A DNA stretch of 64,000 nucleotides from contig CM060853.1 in NCBI GenBank assembly GCA_030737835.1, forward strand, positions 21,076,895-21,140,894. The letters run 5' to 3'. Below, piece by piece: positions 29,901 through 40,414 of the stretch. A model generated the notes under the pieces. That model saw nothing but the letters and a program-made list of their open reading frames with translations. It was not told the DNA's origin and did no database searches. Positions within the stretch are counted from its first letter, which is position 1; the number at the start of each line of letters is the position of its first letter. The stretch is from Acorus gramineus (taxonomy: Eukaryota; Streptophyta; Magnoliopsida; Acorales; Acoraceae). The position numbers were made by a program, and so were the translations under genes.

Positions 29901-32701
29901 ATAATGAATTGAATTATATAATTTATAAAAAATATAAAATTCTTTTAAATAAGTGTACATATCTAGTTACATTAAGTGGAGGGGCTCAGATAACAGAGCT
30001 CATGTTATAAACAATAGTTCTACGTTTTTAACTGTCAATGGTATGGCTTGCATGTCATGATTTAATGTAGCTAAATGAAATTCCTTAAATACACTTCAAC
30101 GAAACTTGCATTTGATTTCAGTTCGATGTGACAACTTATAAGTAGAGCGAAGGTAAAAGTTGGTTCCCCTTTTGATTGATGATCAGTTACTAATCTCAAA
30201 TCTGATATCAATCTTGTGATCTCTGAATATCAATCTGGTGATCTCACTGTACTGTGCTAATTAGTAAGTGCAGTTTATAGTTGAAATTAATAATTATTCT
30301 TTTTGAAAAAAATTACAAAACCAGTTTATACAGCGAAAGAAAATGATCACGCGCAGTAGTTGAATCCAACTCATAAGTTTTGCCCTTGAACAGTGACACG
30401 AATAATTTAAAGGTCTGATGGGACAGATTTTGCATGTCTGTTCTCTCATTATAAAGTTGAATGTGTTCCTTCACCAAACGATGTTCATCAAAAATTAAAA
30501 ACGGATAGGTGACAAGAGTCACTTTGACAACCTATGGAACTGACAGTGTAGCTCTCACACGTGTGGGTTCAAATACATAATACATGACTAGTCAAAGTCA
30601 GGGGACAATCGGTCGTCTCTCCCCACGTGCAACGGAAACAGAGAATCACTAGACCTCCAAATAGGACGACCCGGCAATCCGATCACACACAGTTTCCGGT
30701 CACTTCAATCCAGGCCATTGTTGTCCCATTAACCTAGTTGTTTTAGGATCTACGTAATAGCTGCATAAACCTTTGAACAATATTAAAATAAGTATTTTGG
30801 GCTTATGTATGCTCTCTATTTTAATAGGGTGAGAGCAAGAACATACCTTATCTTACAAAAAAAAAAAAAAAAACTCAGTTGTTCTCAATTAAATCAGGTG
30901 ATTAAATTAGATGTAGCTGTCCGTAAGACTTATTTATTATCGTGACACACAAAAGGAGATAGTACACTCAACTTGATCAAAAGATCCGTTATGCAATACA
31001 GGAGATCCCTTTGATGTTAAAAAGAAAAATTGATATATTGACCGTTTAAACAAAAAGGTCAAAAAAAAGCATTTTTGAATCTACAGTGCCCAACCGTGGA
31101 CCAAAAGAGTTTTGATTGGGTTTTACTTTGAGGATCCCTTTCAAAACACAGATTCAAAAATAGCTTTTCGAATAAAGTTGTTTTTTAAGATGATTTTAGA
31201 CCATGATTTTTTTACGATGCTTTTTTTAATTCAGGAATCAATATTTAAAAGGAGTTTAATGTTTGACAAAGAAAACTGCTTTTCAATTCAAAAAATTGAT
31301 TCTAATAAAAAAAAAACGTTTGTTTTTAAGCTTTTTAAAATACAGATTTTGAGGGAAAAATTAAAAATAATTCAGCTTCCGATTCAGTAAAAAGTTGTTC
31401 CGTTTGACTGTATGATTTTAGCTTTTCATCTTTTTAACAAAAAAAGCGTACCCAAACGCGCAACCAAACATGACCTTAATCTGTTTTAAGTCTATGTTGG
31501 TTATGTATCACTGGTCCAAATGATTGTCCAACTATTGAATATCGAATATTAGGAACTGTGGTATATATGGAATTATGGATATTGAGGATTACGTTCAAAT
31601 CACCAACTTTGTAGGGGTTTAATCACGGACAATTTTCATTTTTAACCCCCTTTTTTTTTCTTCAACAGGCCGCGGGCCGGTTTTGATGGTAGAACTGGCC
31701 CTGGTCAATTTGAGCAGGTCATCCTAGATTTTTTCTTTCTTTTTATACACTCTCATAAAGACATGATAACAAATCACGTTTCTATGCTTCTATGCACAAT
31801 AGATTTTTTTTACTAATACTCATGAACTTGATTTTTAATTTTCAAATTTGAATTTTGAGTTGAATTTTAAAATTATGAATATCAAGATTTATGGATAGAT
31901 TTAATGATAGATTCACTATGAATTTCTCCATGGTCTATATAATCTTCATAAAATCCTATAATTAAGATTAAACTCAAATTTTAAAATTCAAATAAGATTT
32001 AAAATTTAGGTAAGATTTAAAATTTAATTTTATAAAATAACCATTTAAAATTTAAAATTGAAGTTAAAAAAAATGAAAAAGAAAAGTATGTATAAGAGAA
32101 ATCACATCTCATAGCATGAAATGTGATATTCAAACAGGCATTGTCATAGGCTCCGTTTGGTTCCGTTTAATTAAAGCGATTCTGTTTTTAATTAACAGAA
32201 AATTAAAAAGTGTTGTCAAATGTATTCTAAAAAGTCGATTTAATTAAAAAGTTACTTTCAGTTTTTAATACAAAAATGCTGATTTTTAAAAAGTAAAAAA
32301 AATCCATTTTTCAGGAATCAAGTCTATTTAAATCGATTTATTCAAAATTTTATTTTTCATACGTATTTTCAAATGAAAATGGAAGATGTGATTCAATCAC
32401 GTCTCCTAAAAAAAAAAAAAATGGTCAAACTGATCGACGGTCAGTTTTGTAATTAAAGATGACCCATGGCCAGGATTGAAATTAAAAAAAAATACAGGGG
32501 CTAAAAATGAAAATTGCCCTTTAATCATTAACTGTGGATCTAGGGTCATGTTTCCCATTAATAACGCAACCAGTTGAAATTATTTATTTAGGTTCTATTG
32601 GACCAAAGTTTTGATTAAACCAAACACAATTATATTAATTTACTCTTTTTTTTCCCTCTTAAGAGGAATACCAAACAGAAGACAAAAAAAAAAAAAAAAG
32701 A
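26978..32701. other. Large gene-free spacer with degenerate retroelement-like repeats
   Basis: No gene is visible. About 27240-29230 has features of an old LTR-retrotransposon-like block: a two-copy direct repeat (27242-27750), a duplicated CACATCCCTG..AGGGGG..CTATT word pair near 28107-28187, and a GC-rich patch (28930-29030), but no pol motifs or paired LTRs. An 18-base A-run at about 30857-30874 ends a possible LINE tail. About 29500-32700 is otherwise AT-rich and featureless to me. Confidence 0.45.
27242..27750. repeat. Two-copy direct repeat, about 270 bp per unit
   Basis: Unit 1 (about 27242-27507) and unit 2 (about 27514-27750) share, in order, CATAATTAATATAAAAA-type sequence, AAAGCAATTAGTAATAG, AGAGATGAACA, GAACAAAAAGAAATATACGT, GTCAACTGGTTG and GAGTTATACAAAAAAGACAC. 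Unit 1 has an extra internal duplication of AGAGCACAAAATG. Function unknown; probably retroelement-derived. Confidence 0.75.
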
Positions 32702-33652
32702 GTTAAAGACATCTAAGTCCCTATAAACATAGGAAAACCCATATAAGTCCCTGTTAAATTAGGACAGACGTACGAGTCCCTGAAAACTCAGAAAAACCCA
32801 ATCATCATCCCTGAGTTAAATTTTCATCCAAACTTAACGGAATATTCCCAGAATATTCTGTCACATATAATTGTGTTGACATTGAAGTCCTTATAAACAG
32901 TCATAAAGACAAATTAGTCCCTGTAAAAGACAAAATTACCCCTGAAAGACTTTTACATTAAATTGTGTACACATTGCAGTCTCTGTAAACAATCATAAAG
33001 ATAAATTAGTCCTTGCAAAAGATAAAATTGCCCCTGAAAGATTTTTACATTTAATTGGATAGACATTACAGTCCTTATAAATAATCGTATAGACAAATTG
33101 GTACATGTAAAAGACAAAAATGCCCCTGAAGAATTTTTACATTTAATTGTGTAGAAATTGCAGTATTTTAGAGGGTATTTAATTTTTAAATTGCAATGTC
33201 TGCACAATTAAATGTAAAAATCCTTCAAGGTATTTTTGTCTTTTAGAGAGACCAATTTGTCTTTACGATTGTTTATAAGGACTATAATGCCTATTCAATT
33301 ATATGTAAAAGTCTTTCAAGGGCAATTTTATCTTTTGCGGGGACTAATTTGTCTTTATGATTATTTATAGGGACTACAATATATACACAATTTAATGTAA
33401 AAATCTTTTAGGGGCAATTTTATCTTTTGCAGGGACTAATTTGTTTTTATGACTGTTTATAAGGACTTCAATGTCTACACAATTATATGTGATGGAATAT
33501 TCTAGGAATATTCCGTTACATTTGGATGAAAATTTAATTCAGGGATGATAATTGGGTTTTTCTGAGTTTTGAGGGACTCGTACGTCTGTCTTAATTTTAG
33601 TAGGGACTTATATGGGTTTTCCTATGTTTGTAGGGACTTAGATGTCTTTAAC
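32702..33652. mobile_element. Foldback element: 951-bp inverted repeat with 461-bp arms
   Basis: The sequence from GTTAAAGACATCTAAGTCCC (32702) rightwards is repeated as its reverse complement from GTCTTTAAC (33652) leftwards over essentially the whole length, with a loop of about 29 bases near 33163-33191. By eye the arms agree at roughly nine bases in ten. Each arm contains three tandem units of about 92 bp (left arm starts at 32879, 32971 and 33063), built around ACAAATTAGTCC and AAAGACAAAATTACCCCTG-type words. No ORF of transposase type is present, and I see no clear flanking duplication. This is a foldback-type or long-TIR non-autonomous transposon; a transcript through it would form a very long hairpin. 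Confidence 0.88.
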
Positions 33653-34480
33653 CCAATCAGGATTTAACTATCCAAGATCCTAATTAGGATTAAGAGTTAA
33701 GCAAACATTGGAAGCAAAGTTTGGTGGATGATTTAATTGCCAAGAAATAATATTATCAGCTGCCTCAATCTCTCCAAATCCGATTACCGTGTTTGAATTC
33801 ATACCATGTTGGTTTTCTCAATACTTCGATTGAATTCAAAAGATATACCTAATAAACAGTAAGTTTTTTTTTTCTTGATTAAATCTTCTTCTATCAATAG
33901 GTCAAGTCCCCTCATTAAAGGAGATATACCTCTCTCATCCTATCAAGAAGAGATTCGATAATAAAAAGCTAGTATTGCTGTATTGTCCTTCTCGAAATAA
34001 AAATCCTAATAAAAAGAAGAACGATCCATGTCTCTTTCTTTCGTATTAGAACAAGATCTATAGACTAGATGGGTCCTCTTTGATTTCTTGGAAACAGAAG
34101 ACGTGCATGCATTTGACATCCATAAAAAAAAAATTAAAAAAAATAAAACCTCACTCTTGCCCATGCAAACTGAGCATTCAATACCCATCTTTTTCTATAT
34201 CCACTCATGTGGTGATGTGGTCGTGCGCATGTGTGTTTTTATTACACCATGAGTCTCTACAGAACCCCCAAAACCCTTTTTTTTTGCTTTGATACAACTA
34301 TCAAACAAATTCCACATCCCATCCCCAAAAACACCACCATTTCCAAGACAAAATAAATAAAAAAATCCAACAAGAATAAGAACAGAATCCAAAGAAAACC
34401 ATATGATTAAAATCCCAAATGCCAAAAAAGAACAACACAACTGATTAGTAACAGCTAATAAAAATAGCTCTTTTTTTTAT
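33653..34480. other. Downstream flank of the receptor kinase gene
   Basis: No exon is visible. The stretch next to the kinase stop codon probably includes its 3' UTR (minus strand). Nothing else is supported. Confidence 0.5.
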
Positions 34481-37400
34481 TTAATTAGCCTTGGAGGATG
34501 ATGAATACAGAGAAGTCACAGCCGAGAAGCTGTTATTACTGACATTGTTTCGACACAATGAAGACGACGACGACGACCCTTTGAGGAGCACATCGACCTT
34601 CGCGTACTCCTCCCTCTCCATGCGAATCTCCTTCAACATGGCCGCTACGTCCTTCATTGTGGGTCGCTCGTCCGGGGATGGGTTCACGCACAGGAACGCG
34701 ACCCCGAGCACCTGCACCATCTCCTCCACTTCCGACTCGGTCCTCCCGCGCAGGCTCGGGTCAAGAACCTCCACGGATGACGCACATCCGCCTCTCCAAC
34801 TCCTCCGCACCCAGTCGACCACGTGCACCCCGTCTGGGATGGTCGGGTCGATGGGCTGCTTCCCTGTGAGCACCTCCAGCACCACCACCCCGAAGCTGTA
34901 GACGTCGCTCTTCTCCGTGATCTTCATCATGTACCCATACTCTGCATGCAATGTGCCCCCCCAATTCATGAATTCAGTTAAAAATTGTCACTATGAATTG
35001 TAGTCCCAAGATCTGCGTTTGGGTGGATTGAAACATAATTCCAAGCATTTTTTTTTTTTTTTTTTTGAATAAAGGCCATGTTTTTTTATCTTTATAGTAA
35101 ATCATATGGAATAAATATGAAAAAAATGCGAAGATAATTAAAATTATTTTTTAGATAATTTAAATATTAGTATATATTAATGAATTTTATATGCATTGTA
35201 TTCGATAAGATATATTTGTCCGAAAGATGTCTGATTAAAATACTTTAACTAATGCTTGAAAAAGTATAGAGTATTTCGTTACTAGGCCCACAATGCATAC
35301 CTGGTGCGATGTAGCCATAGGAACCAGCGACGGTGTTCGACGACCTCCCGAAGTCCCCCTCCCCATCCACGAGCTTCGCGAGCCCGAAATCCGCGATGTA
35401 CGGCTCATAGTCGAGGCCGATGAGAATGTTGTTGGCCTTGATGTCCCTGTGCACGATCGGCGGCGCGCAGTCGTGGTGCAGGTACGCCAGCCCCTGCGCG
35501 GCCCCAAGCACGATCCGGTACCTGATGTCCCACTTGAGCGAGACCCCGGCGCGCTCGTGTAGGAGCCCACCCAGGCTCCCATTCTCCATGTAATCATACA
35601 TCAGCAACCTCGTGTTCTTGTTCCGGCAGCACCCAAGGAACCTCACTATGTTCTTGTGGCGTATCGTGCCCAGCGTTCGCACCTCCGCCGAGAATGAGTC
35701 GCGCACGTCGTCTTTCTTGCCGGCCGCGCCCGCAGATGAAGGCCAGAGCTTCTTCACGGCGATGGTCTCCCCGTTGTCGACGTCGACGCGGTACACCACG
35801 CCGGAGCAGCCCTTGCCGATCACGTTCGCGTCCACCAGCCTCCGCACCACCTTGTCCACCGAGAAGCTCAGCTTTTGAAACGGCGTGAACTGCCACGGCC
35901 ACTTCTCCCCTCCCTCCGCCTCGGACGACTCCTCGTCGCCTTCGCCTCCCCCGCGCGTCCTCTGCCCGCTCCTCGCTCTCATGATTCCGAGCATCGCCAG
36001 AATCATCGCGACGACCATCGTTATCAGCAACGCAATCGCCACCTTCACCTTGCGCAGCCGCGCATGCTCTCTCGACACCGAATTCATGCCGTCACCGTCG
36101 AACTCCACGAAGCAGACGTCGCCGCCTCTCGTGCAGAGGCCATCGTTGCCCGCTAAGTCAGTGGCGGAAAGCTGGCGGAAGAGCTTCGTGTCGGGGAGGT
36201 AACCCGTGAAGTTATTGTGGGAGATGTTGAGCACGACGAGGTTCACGAGGCCTGCGAGCGGCGTGAGCCCCCCCGACAGAGCGTTGTAGGAGAGGTCGAG
36301 CACAGAAAGCTTATCGAGCGAGGCCATCCCGGGCGGGACGGGTCCCGAGAGGGAATTCATGCTCAAATTGAGGGCGATGTCGAGGCCTTCAATCCTGCAA
36401 AGCTCGTCCGGGATCGCGCCCGAGAGACGGTTGTTGCCGAGGTCGAGCAATTGGAGGCCGGAGCAGTGCCCGAGGGAGGCGGGGATCGGACCCGAAAGTG
36501 AATTCCCAAAAAGGATTAGTTTGTTGAGCGAGATGAGCCTCCCGAGCCCGTCGGGGATCGACCCGGTGAACCGGTTAAGCGAGGCGTCTAGTATCTGCAA
36601 CCCTGTCAAGAAAGACAGCGACGAAGGCAGGGGGTCGTCGAGGGTGTTGTTGCAAAGATTGACCATCTGGAGACCGGTGCAATTGCCAATGTCCTCCGGC
36701 ACGGGACCGATGAGGCGGTTGTTCGACAAATCAAGAAAATCAAGCGCGGTGAGTCCACCAATCTCCTTTGGAATAGCACCACCAATGCGATTGTCGCCCA
36801 GGCGGAGGCGGACGAGCGACGCGCACCGCCCGATCTCGGGAGGGATCGGACCCGATAAATCATTGGACAATAAGAGCAGCTTAGTGAGATTTCGGAGCAA
36901 GAACAGCCCGGGCGGGATGGACCCAGTGAGTCGATTGTGCGAGAGATCGAGCGCTTGAAGGGACGCGCAGTTGGCGAGCGAGGAAGGGATGCTGCCTTCC
37001 AATTGATTGTCCCACGCGAAGAAGACAGTGAGCGAAGTCAGGGACCCAATCTCGGGCGGTATCAGCCCGGACACCTGGTTCGTGTCGAGCTGCAGTTGCG
37101 AGAGCTGGGTGAGGTTCGAGAGAAAAGAAGGGATCGAACCCGAGACGTTGTTGTCGCTCAGCAAGAGCTCCTCGAGCAGTGAAAGCCTTCCGAAGGAATC
37201 CGGGATCGCGCCGGAGATGGTGTTGATGGAGAGGTCGATCATGACAAGGTTTGTGCAGTTACCCATCTCTTCCGGGATCTCCCCGGCGAGCCCGTTCTGC
37301 CATAGCAGCACCTTCGAAAGCTTTGAAAGCCTGCCGAGCTCTTTCGGGATCGGCCCGGAGAGGGAGTTCTCGTAGAGGTAGAGGTTGACCAGCTCCGAAC

Positions 37401-38145
37401 AGTTGCCGAGCTCCGGAGGTATCCCGCCGGTGAGCATGGCGGTGTAGACGGAGAGGGTCTGGAGCTTCTTCAACCTCCCAAGCTCCGGCGGGATCTCGCC
37501 GGAGATTTTCGTGTCGGCGAGACCGAGAGTGGTAAGCCCAGCGCAGTAGGAGAGTTCCGGCGGGATGGGTCCCGATAGGTCCCGGTTGCCGCCGGCGCGG
37601 AGTTCGGTGAGGGAGGTGAGTCCGCCGAGCTCCGGCGGGATGGGTCCGGTGAGGCGGTTGTCGTAGAGGAACAAAGACTCCAGCTTTTTGAGCCGGCCGA
37701 GGGAGGCGGGGATTGGGCCGGTGAGGCTGTTGGAGCTGAGGTCGAGGAGGGTGAGCGAGAGGGCCGAACCCACCGAGTCGGGGATGGGGCCGGTCAGATT
37801 GGCGCCGGAGACGACGAGTTTGGTGAGGTGGGGAAGGGAGGAGAGGAGGGTCGAAGGGAGGGGGAGGGCGAGTTGTATGGATTGGATGGTGATTTGGGTG
37901 ACGACGTTTTGGGGGGAGCAGGTGATGTGGGTCCAGTTGCAGGGGTTTGGGTCGGAGGGGTTCCAGTCAGGGAAGGCTGTGGAGGTGGTGTTTCGGACCC
38001 AGGAGAGGAGAGAGACGGATTCTGGGTTTTCTGTGATTGATAGAGAGAATGAGAGGTTGAAAAGGAGGAGAGCAAGTGAAGCAATGGTGGTGGTGGTGGT
38101 GGAGGGTGGTGGGTGGTGGTGGAGATGCCTCGGCTTCGGAGACAT
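34481..38145 (-). CDS. LRR receptor-like kinase, RGI1/RGI2 (RCH) type
   Basis: This plasma-membrane receptor kinase resembles the Arabidopsis receptors for root meristem growth factor (RGF/GLV) peptides. Two exons on the minus strand, 38145-35301 and 34941-34481, give 1,101 residues; the single intron splits the APE codon (G|AG), as in relatives. Order: signal peptide (about 21-36), N-terminal LRR cap with PNPCNWTHITC, about 20 or more leucine-rich repeats to residue 670, transmembrane segment about 700-722, kinase from about 770 with GKGCSGVVYR, IAVKK, HRDIKANN (near 897), DFG (near 917) and APE. The LRR region has LRAGGN, the RxGG motif tied to RGF recognition in RGI receptors. The ATG at 38145 is chosen because the signal peptide follows it; the frame stays open for 63 more codons upstream to another ATG at 38334. 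Base composition is much more GC-rich than the flanks. Confidence 0.95.
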
Positions 38146-38404
38146 CGCAACAGATCCCAATCCACAGAGGCAGAGGAGGGAGTTGTTTATGGGTTTGTTA
38201 CATGGAGGGGTTGCATTGGGTCTCCTCCCACCACACCTATGTGGACCAATAAAAATGGATTTTTTTTTTTGTTGGGTGTGATGAGTATGTTTGGGAGAGT
38301 CTCTGCGTGTGGTTGATGAAGTCTTCGATTGCAAGCAAATGCAGAGAGAACTCTCTCTGTATCTCTCTCTGTCTGTGTCTGTTGTTCTTCGGGGGGAGGG
38401 AGAG

Positions 38405-38411
38405 TTTTATA
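38405..38411 (-). promoter_or_regulatory. Likely TATA box of the receptor kinase gene
   Basis: On the minus strand CATATAAAACTC is followed by a CT-rich and GA-repeat leader. It lies about 260 bp upstream of the chosen start codon and 70 bp upstream of the alternative ATG at 38334. Confidence 0.5.
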
Positions 38412-39660
38412 TGATACTTGCCTTCCTCTTCTGATTCGCTGGTGGTCCGGTTTGAACGTCGTTTTAAAAATACAAATGGGGTTTTTTGAGTTTGCTCCCT
38501 CTATATATGATTTGTATAGGGGAGGGCCTTTAGATGGGTGGAAAAACAGTAAAATTATCTTTTATCTTCTTTGCGGTCTCAAATAAGATGTCCCCGATCA
38601 ACGTTTGAAGAATTCATGAGAGACATGAAAACTTGTTCGAGTAATATGTATCACTGGTATTTGAAGTTTTCTAAAGTTGTATTATTTCATTTAATCTCTA
38701 CCACTATACAATTTTGAATGCTGATATGTCATATCATATATTCACATCTTAAAAATTAAGATTCATATGTTAAATTATTTTTTTTATATTTAATGTTTTT
38801 CATATTTTATATATCTTTATCCATGTCTATCAAATTATATTTATTAATAAAAATAATTTAATTATTTATTCACATAAAAATAACTAATATACATACTCTG
38901 GTCTTTAATAATTTAATTCATCCATCCAAATAGTGGTTAAAGAATGGTGAGGACTGGGGGATGGGATTACGTCACGCGCAGAAAACATCACCATGTGTGG
39001 GATTGCATGCACTGCTTCTCTCTCACTTCCCTCCTCCCCTCTTGTTTTTATATGTATTAAGTAGAACTGATTGTATTTAATAACAAGTGATGGAGATGAA
39101 TTATAGTCAGACATGGAGCATCTTTTTTTTTTTTTTTTCTAGCTTCTTTGGGATATGGAAAGCGAAAGAGTGGAGAGAGTGACATTTTAAGTGTCCGTGC
39201 ATAACCACAGCTCAGCTTGCTCTACATGCGTTTTTGATGGTCTACTTGGAACTAAAACTAGTTTTGACAAAGCATGCATAATTTGGTGTAGTGGGAGACA
39301 CTTCATAGTGCCTTGGTTTCACTTTTAAGTTGAGGGGGAGATGGACCTGATCACCTCACTCAATCAGTTTTCCAAACCATGTGAATGATGTACAACAATA
39401 AATTAAAAAAAATGTTACACTCAATCGTTCGTACAGTTATTTTTACAAACTCAAAAAGATTTAAATCTTCTATGAAGATACAATGAAATACATAGATGCA
39501 TAATTTATTCACATTTTTATGTGAAATATAATCTTGTTTAATCAAGTATATATTAGGTTATGGATTTTACATTGTTTTAGTACTACAAAAATGACTCACG
39601 GTGTAGTATTAATTACTTTAAGTTAATGATGCACATGACAAATGGGCTATGCTAGATACA
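38412..39660. other. Upstream region of the receptor kinase gene
   Basis: No coding exon is visible. A T-run at about 39122-39139 could be an antisense poly(A) tail, without other evidence of an element. The first few hundred bases are likely promoter. Confidence 0.45.
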
Positions 39661-40414
39661 TATATTGTTACGAATAATGGATCTTGAGATGCAATCAAAC
39701 AAATGAATAAACAAACAAATCGAAGGAAAAACACAAAGAATTACGTGGTTCGATAAATCTTGTCTACGTTCACGGAGCACACCAGATATCAATCCACTAT
39801 CAATTGAAAATTTTTTACAATGGTCACGCCGATAATAAAAACCCTAGAATTTAATAAAAAATATGAGATGTCATTTTATATTAACCCCCGTAACCATGCG
39901 TAGCGTCAACAATCATTTGCGCACATCATTAGGCTCCACAATATATAACAATCTCTCACTTGGAGATTGAACCAAAAGTAAATAACTTCTATCAAATGAT
40001 CGATCTATAATCTGGTGTGCTCATCCCTGTTCTCAAGCTAGAAGATCAACTGAAGCTGCACACAGCTCCAGTTTCTCTGTAGTCACTATCATAGTCAACA
40101 TGTCAGCTGGATTCTTGCTTTCCTGAATTTTTTCAAGCAATAGACTCCCATCATCCAAAAACGTCATGATGAAATGATAACGAAATCCTATGTGCTTAGT
40201 CCTCGAATGAAATGCTGAATTTTTCGTCAAGTGTATAGCGCTCTGACTATCACAATTTTTCGTCAAGTGTATAGCGCTCTGACTATCACTGGTCAAAACA
40301 TTCTTCGTCTGTCTGAATCCCAACTCTGTCAACAAACTCGACCCCCGTTCAACCTCCCGTAGCATCAATAATCTTCTGCGCATATCATCGGACTCCACAA
40401 TATATAACATATAT
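39661..40414 (-). mobile_element. Internally deleted Ty1-copia retrotransposon with 5-bp target-site duplication
   Basis: Read on the minus strand, the element runs from 40409 to 39666 (744 bp) between copies of ATATA (forward TATAT at 40410-40414 and 39661-39665). It starts with the first 75-80 bases of an LTR (TGTTATATATTGTGGAGTCC), jumps directly into the end of the copia RNase H domain (LLTELGFRQTK, then SRTKHIGFRYHFI and KNPADMLT), passes a stop at about 40033-40035 and ends with a 285-bp 3' LTR (39950-39666, TGTTATATAT to TTCGTAACA). A 36-bp in-frame tandem duplication doubles DSQSAIHLTKN. Most of the 5' LTR, gag, protease, integrase and RT are missing, so the copy is dead and could only move in trans, if at all. 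Confidence 0.88.

Noticed and set aside
30313..30522. 69-codon minus-strand frame
   Set aside because: No motif, neighbour or promoter supports a gene.
27242..33652. CRISPR-like regular repeats
   Set aside because: The repeats are long, few and adjacent rather than short with unique spacers, and the window is plant nuclear DNA.
36359..36958. Long + strand open frame (199 codons), and others at 37688-38281 and 35875-36202
   Set aside because: They are antisense shadows of the GC-rich leucine-rich repeats of the receptor kinase; their composition mirrors the repeat and they match no family.
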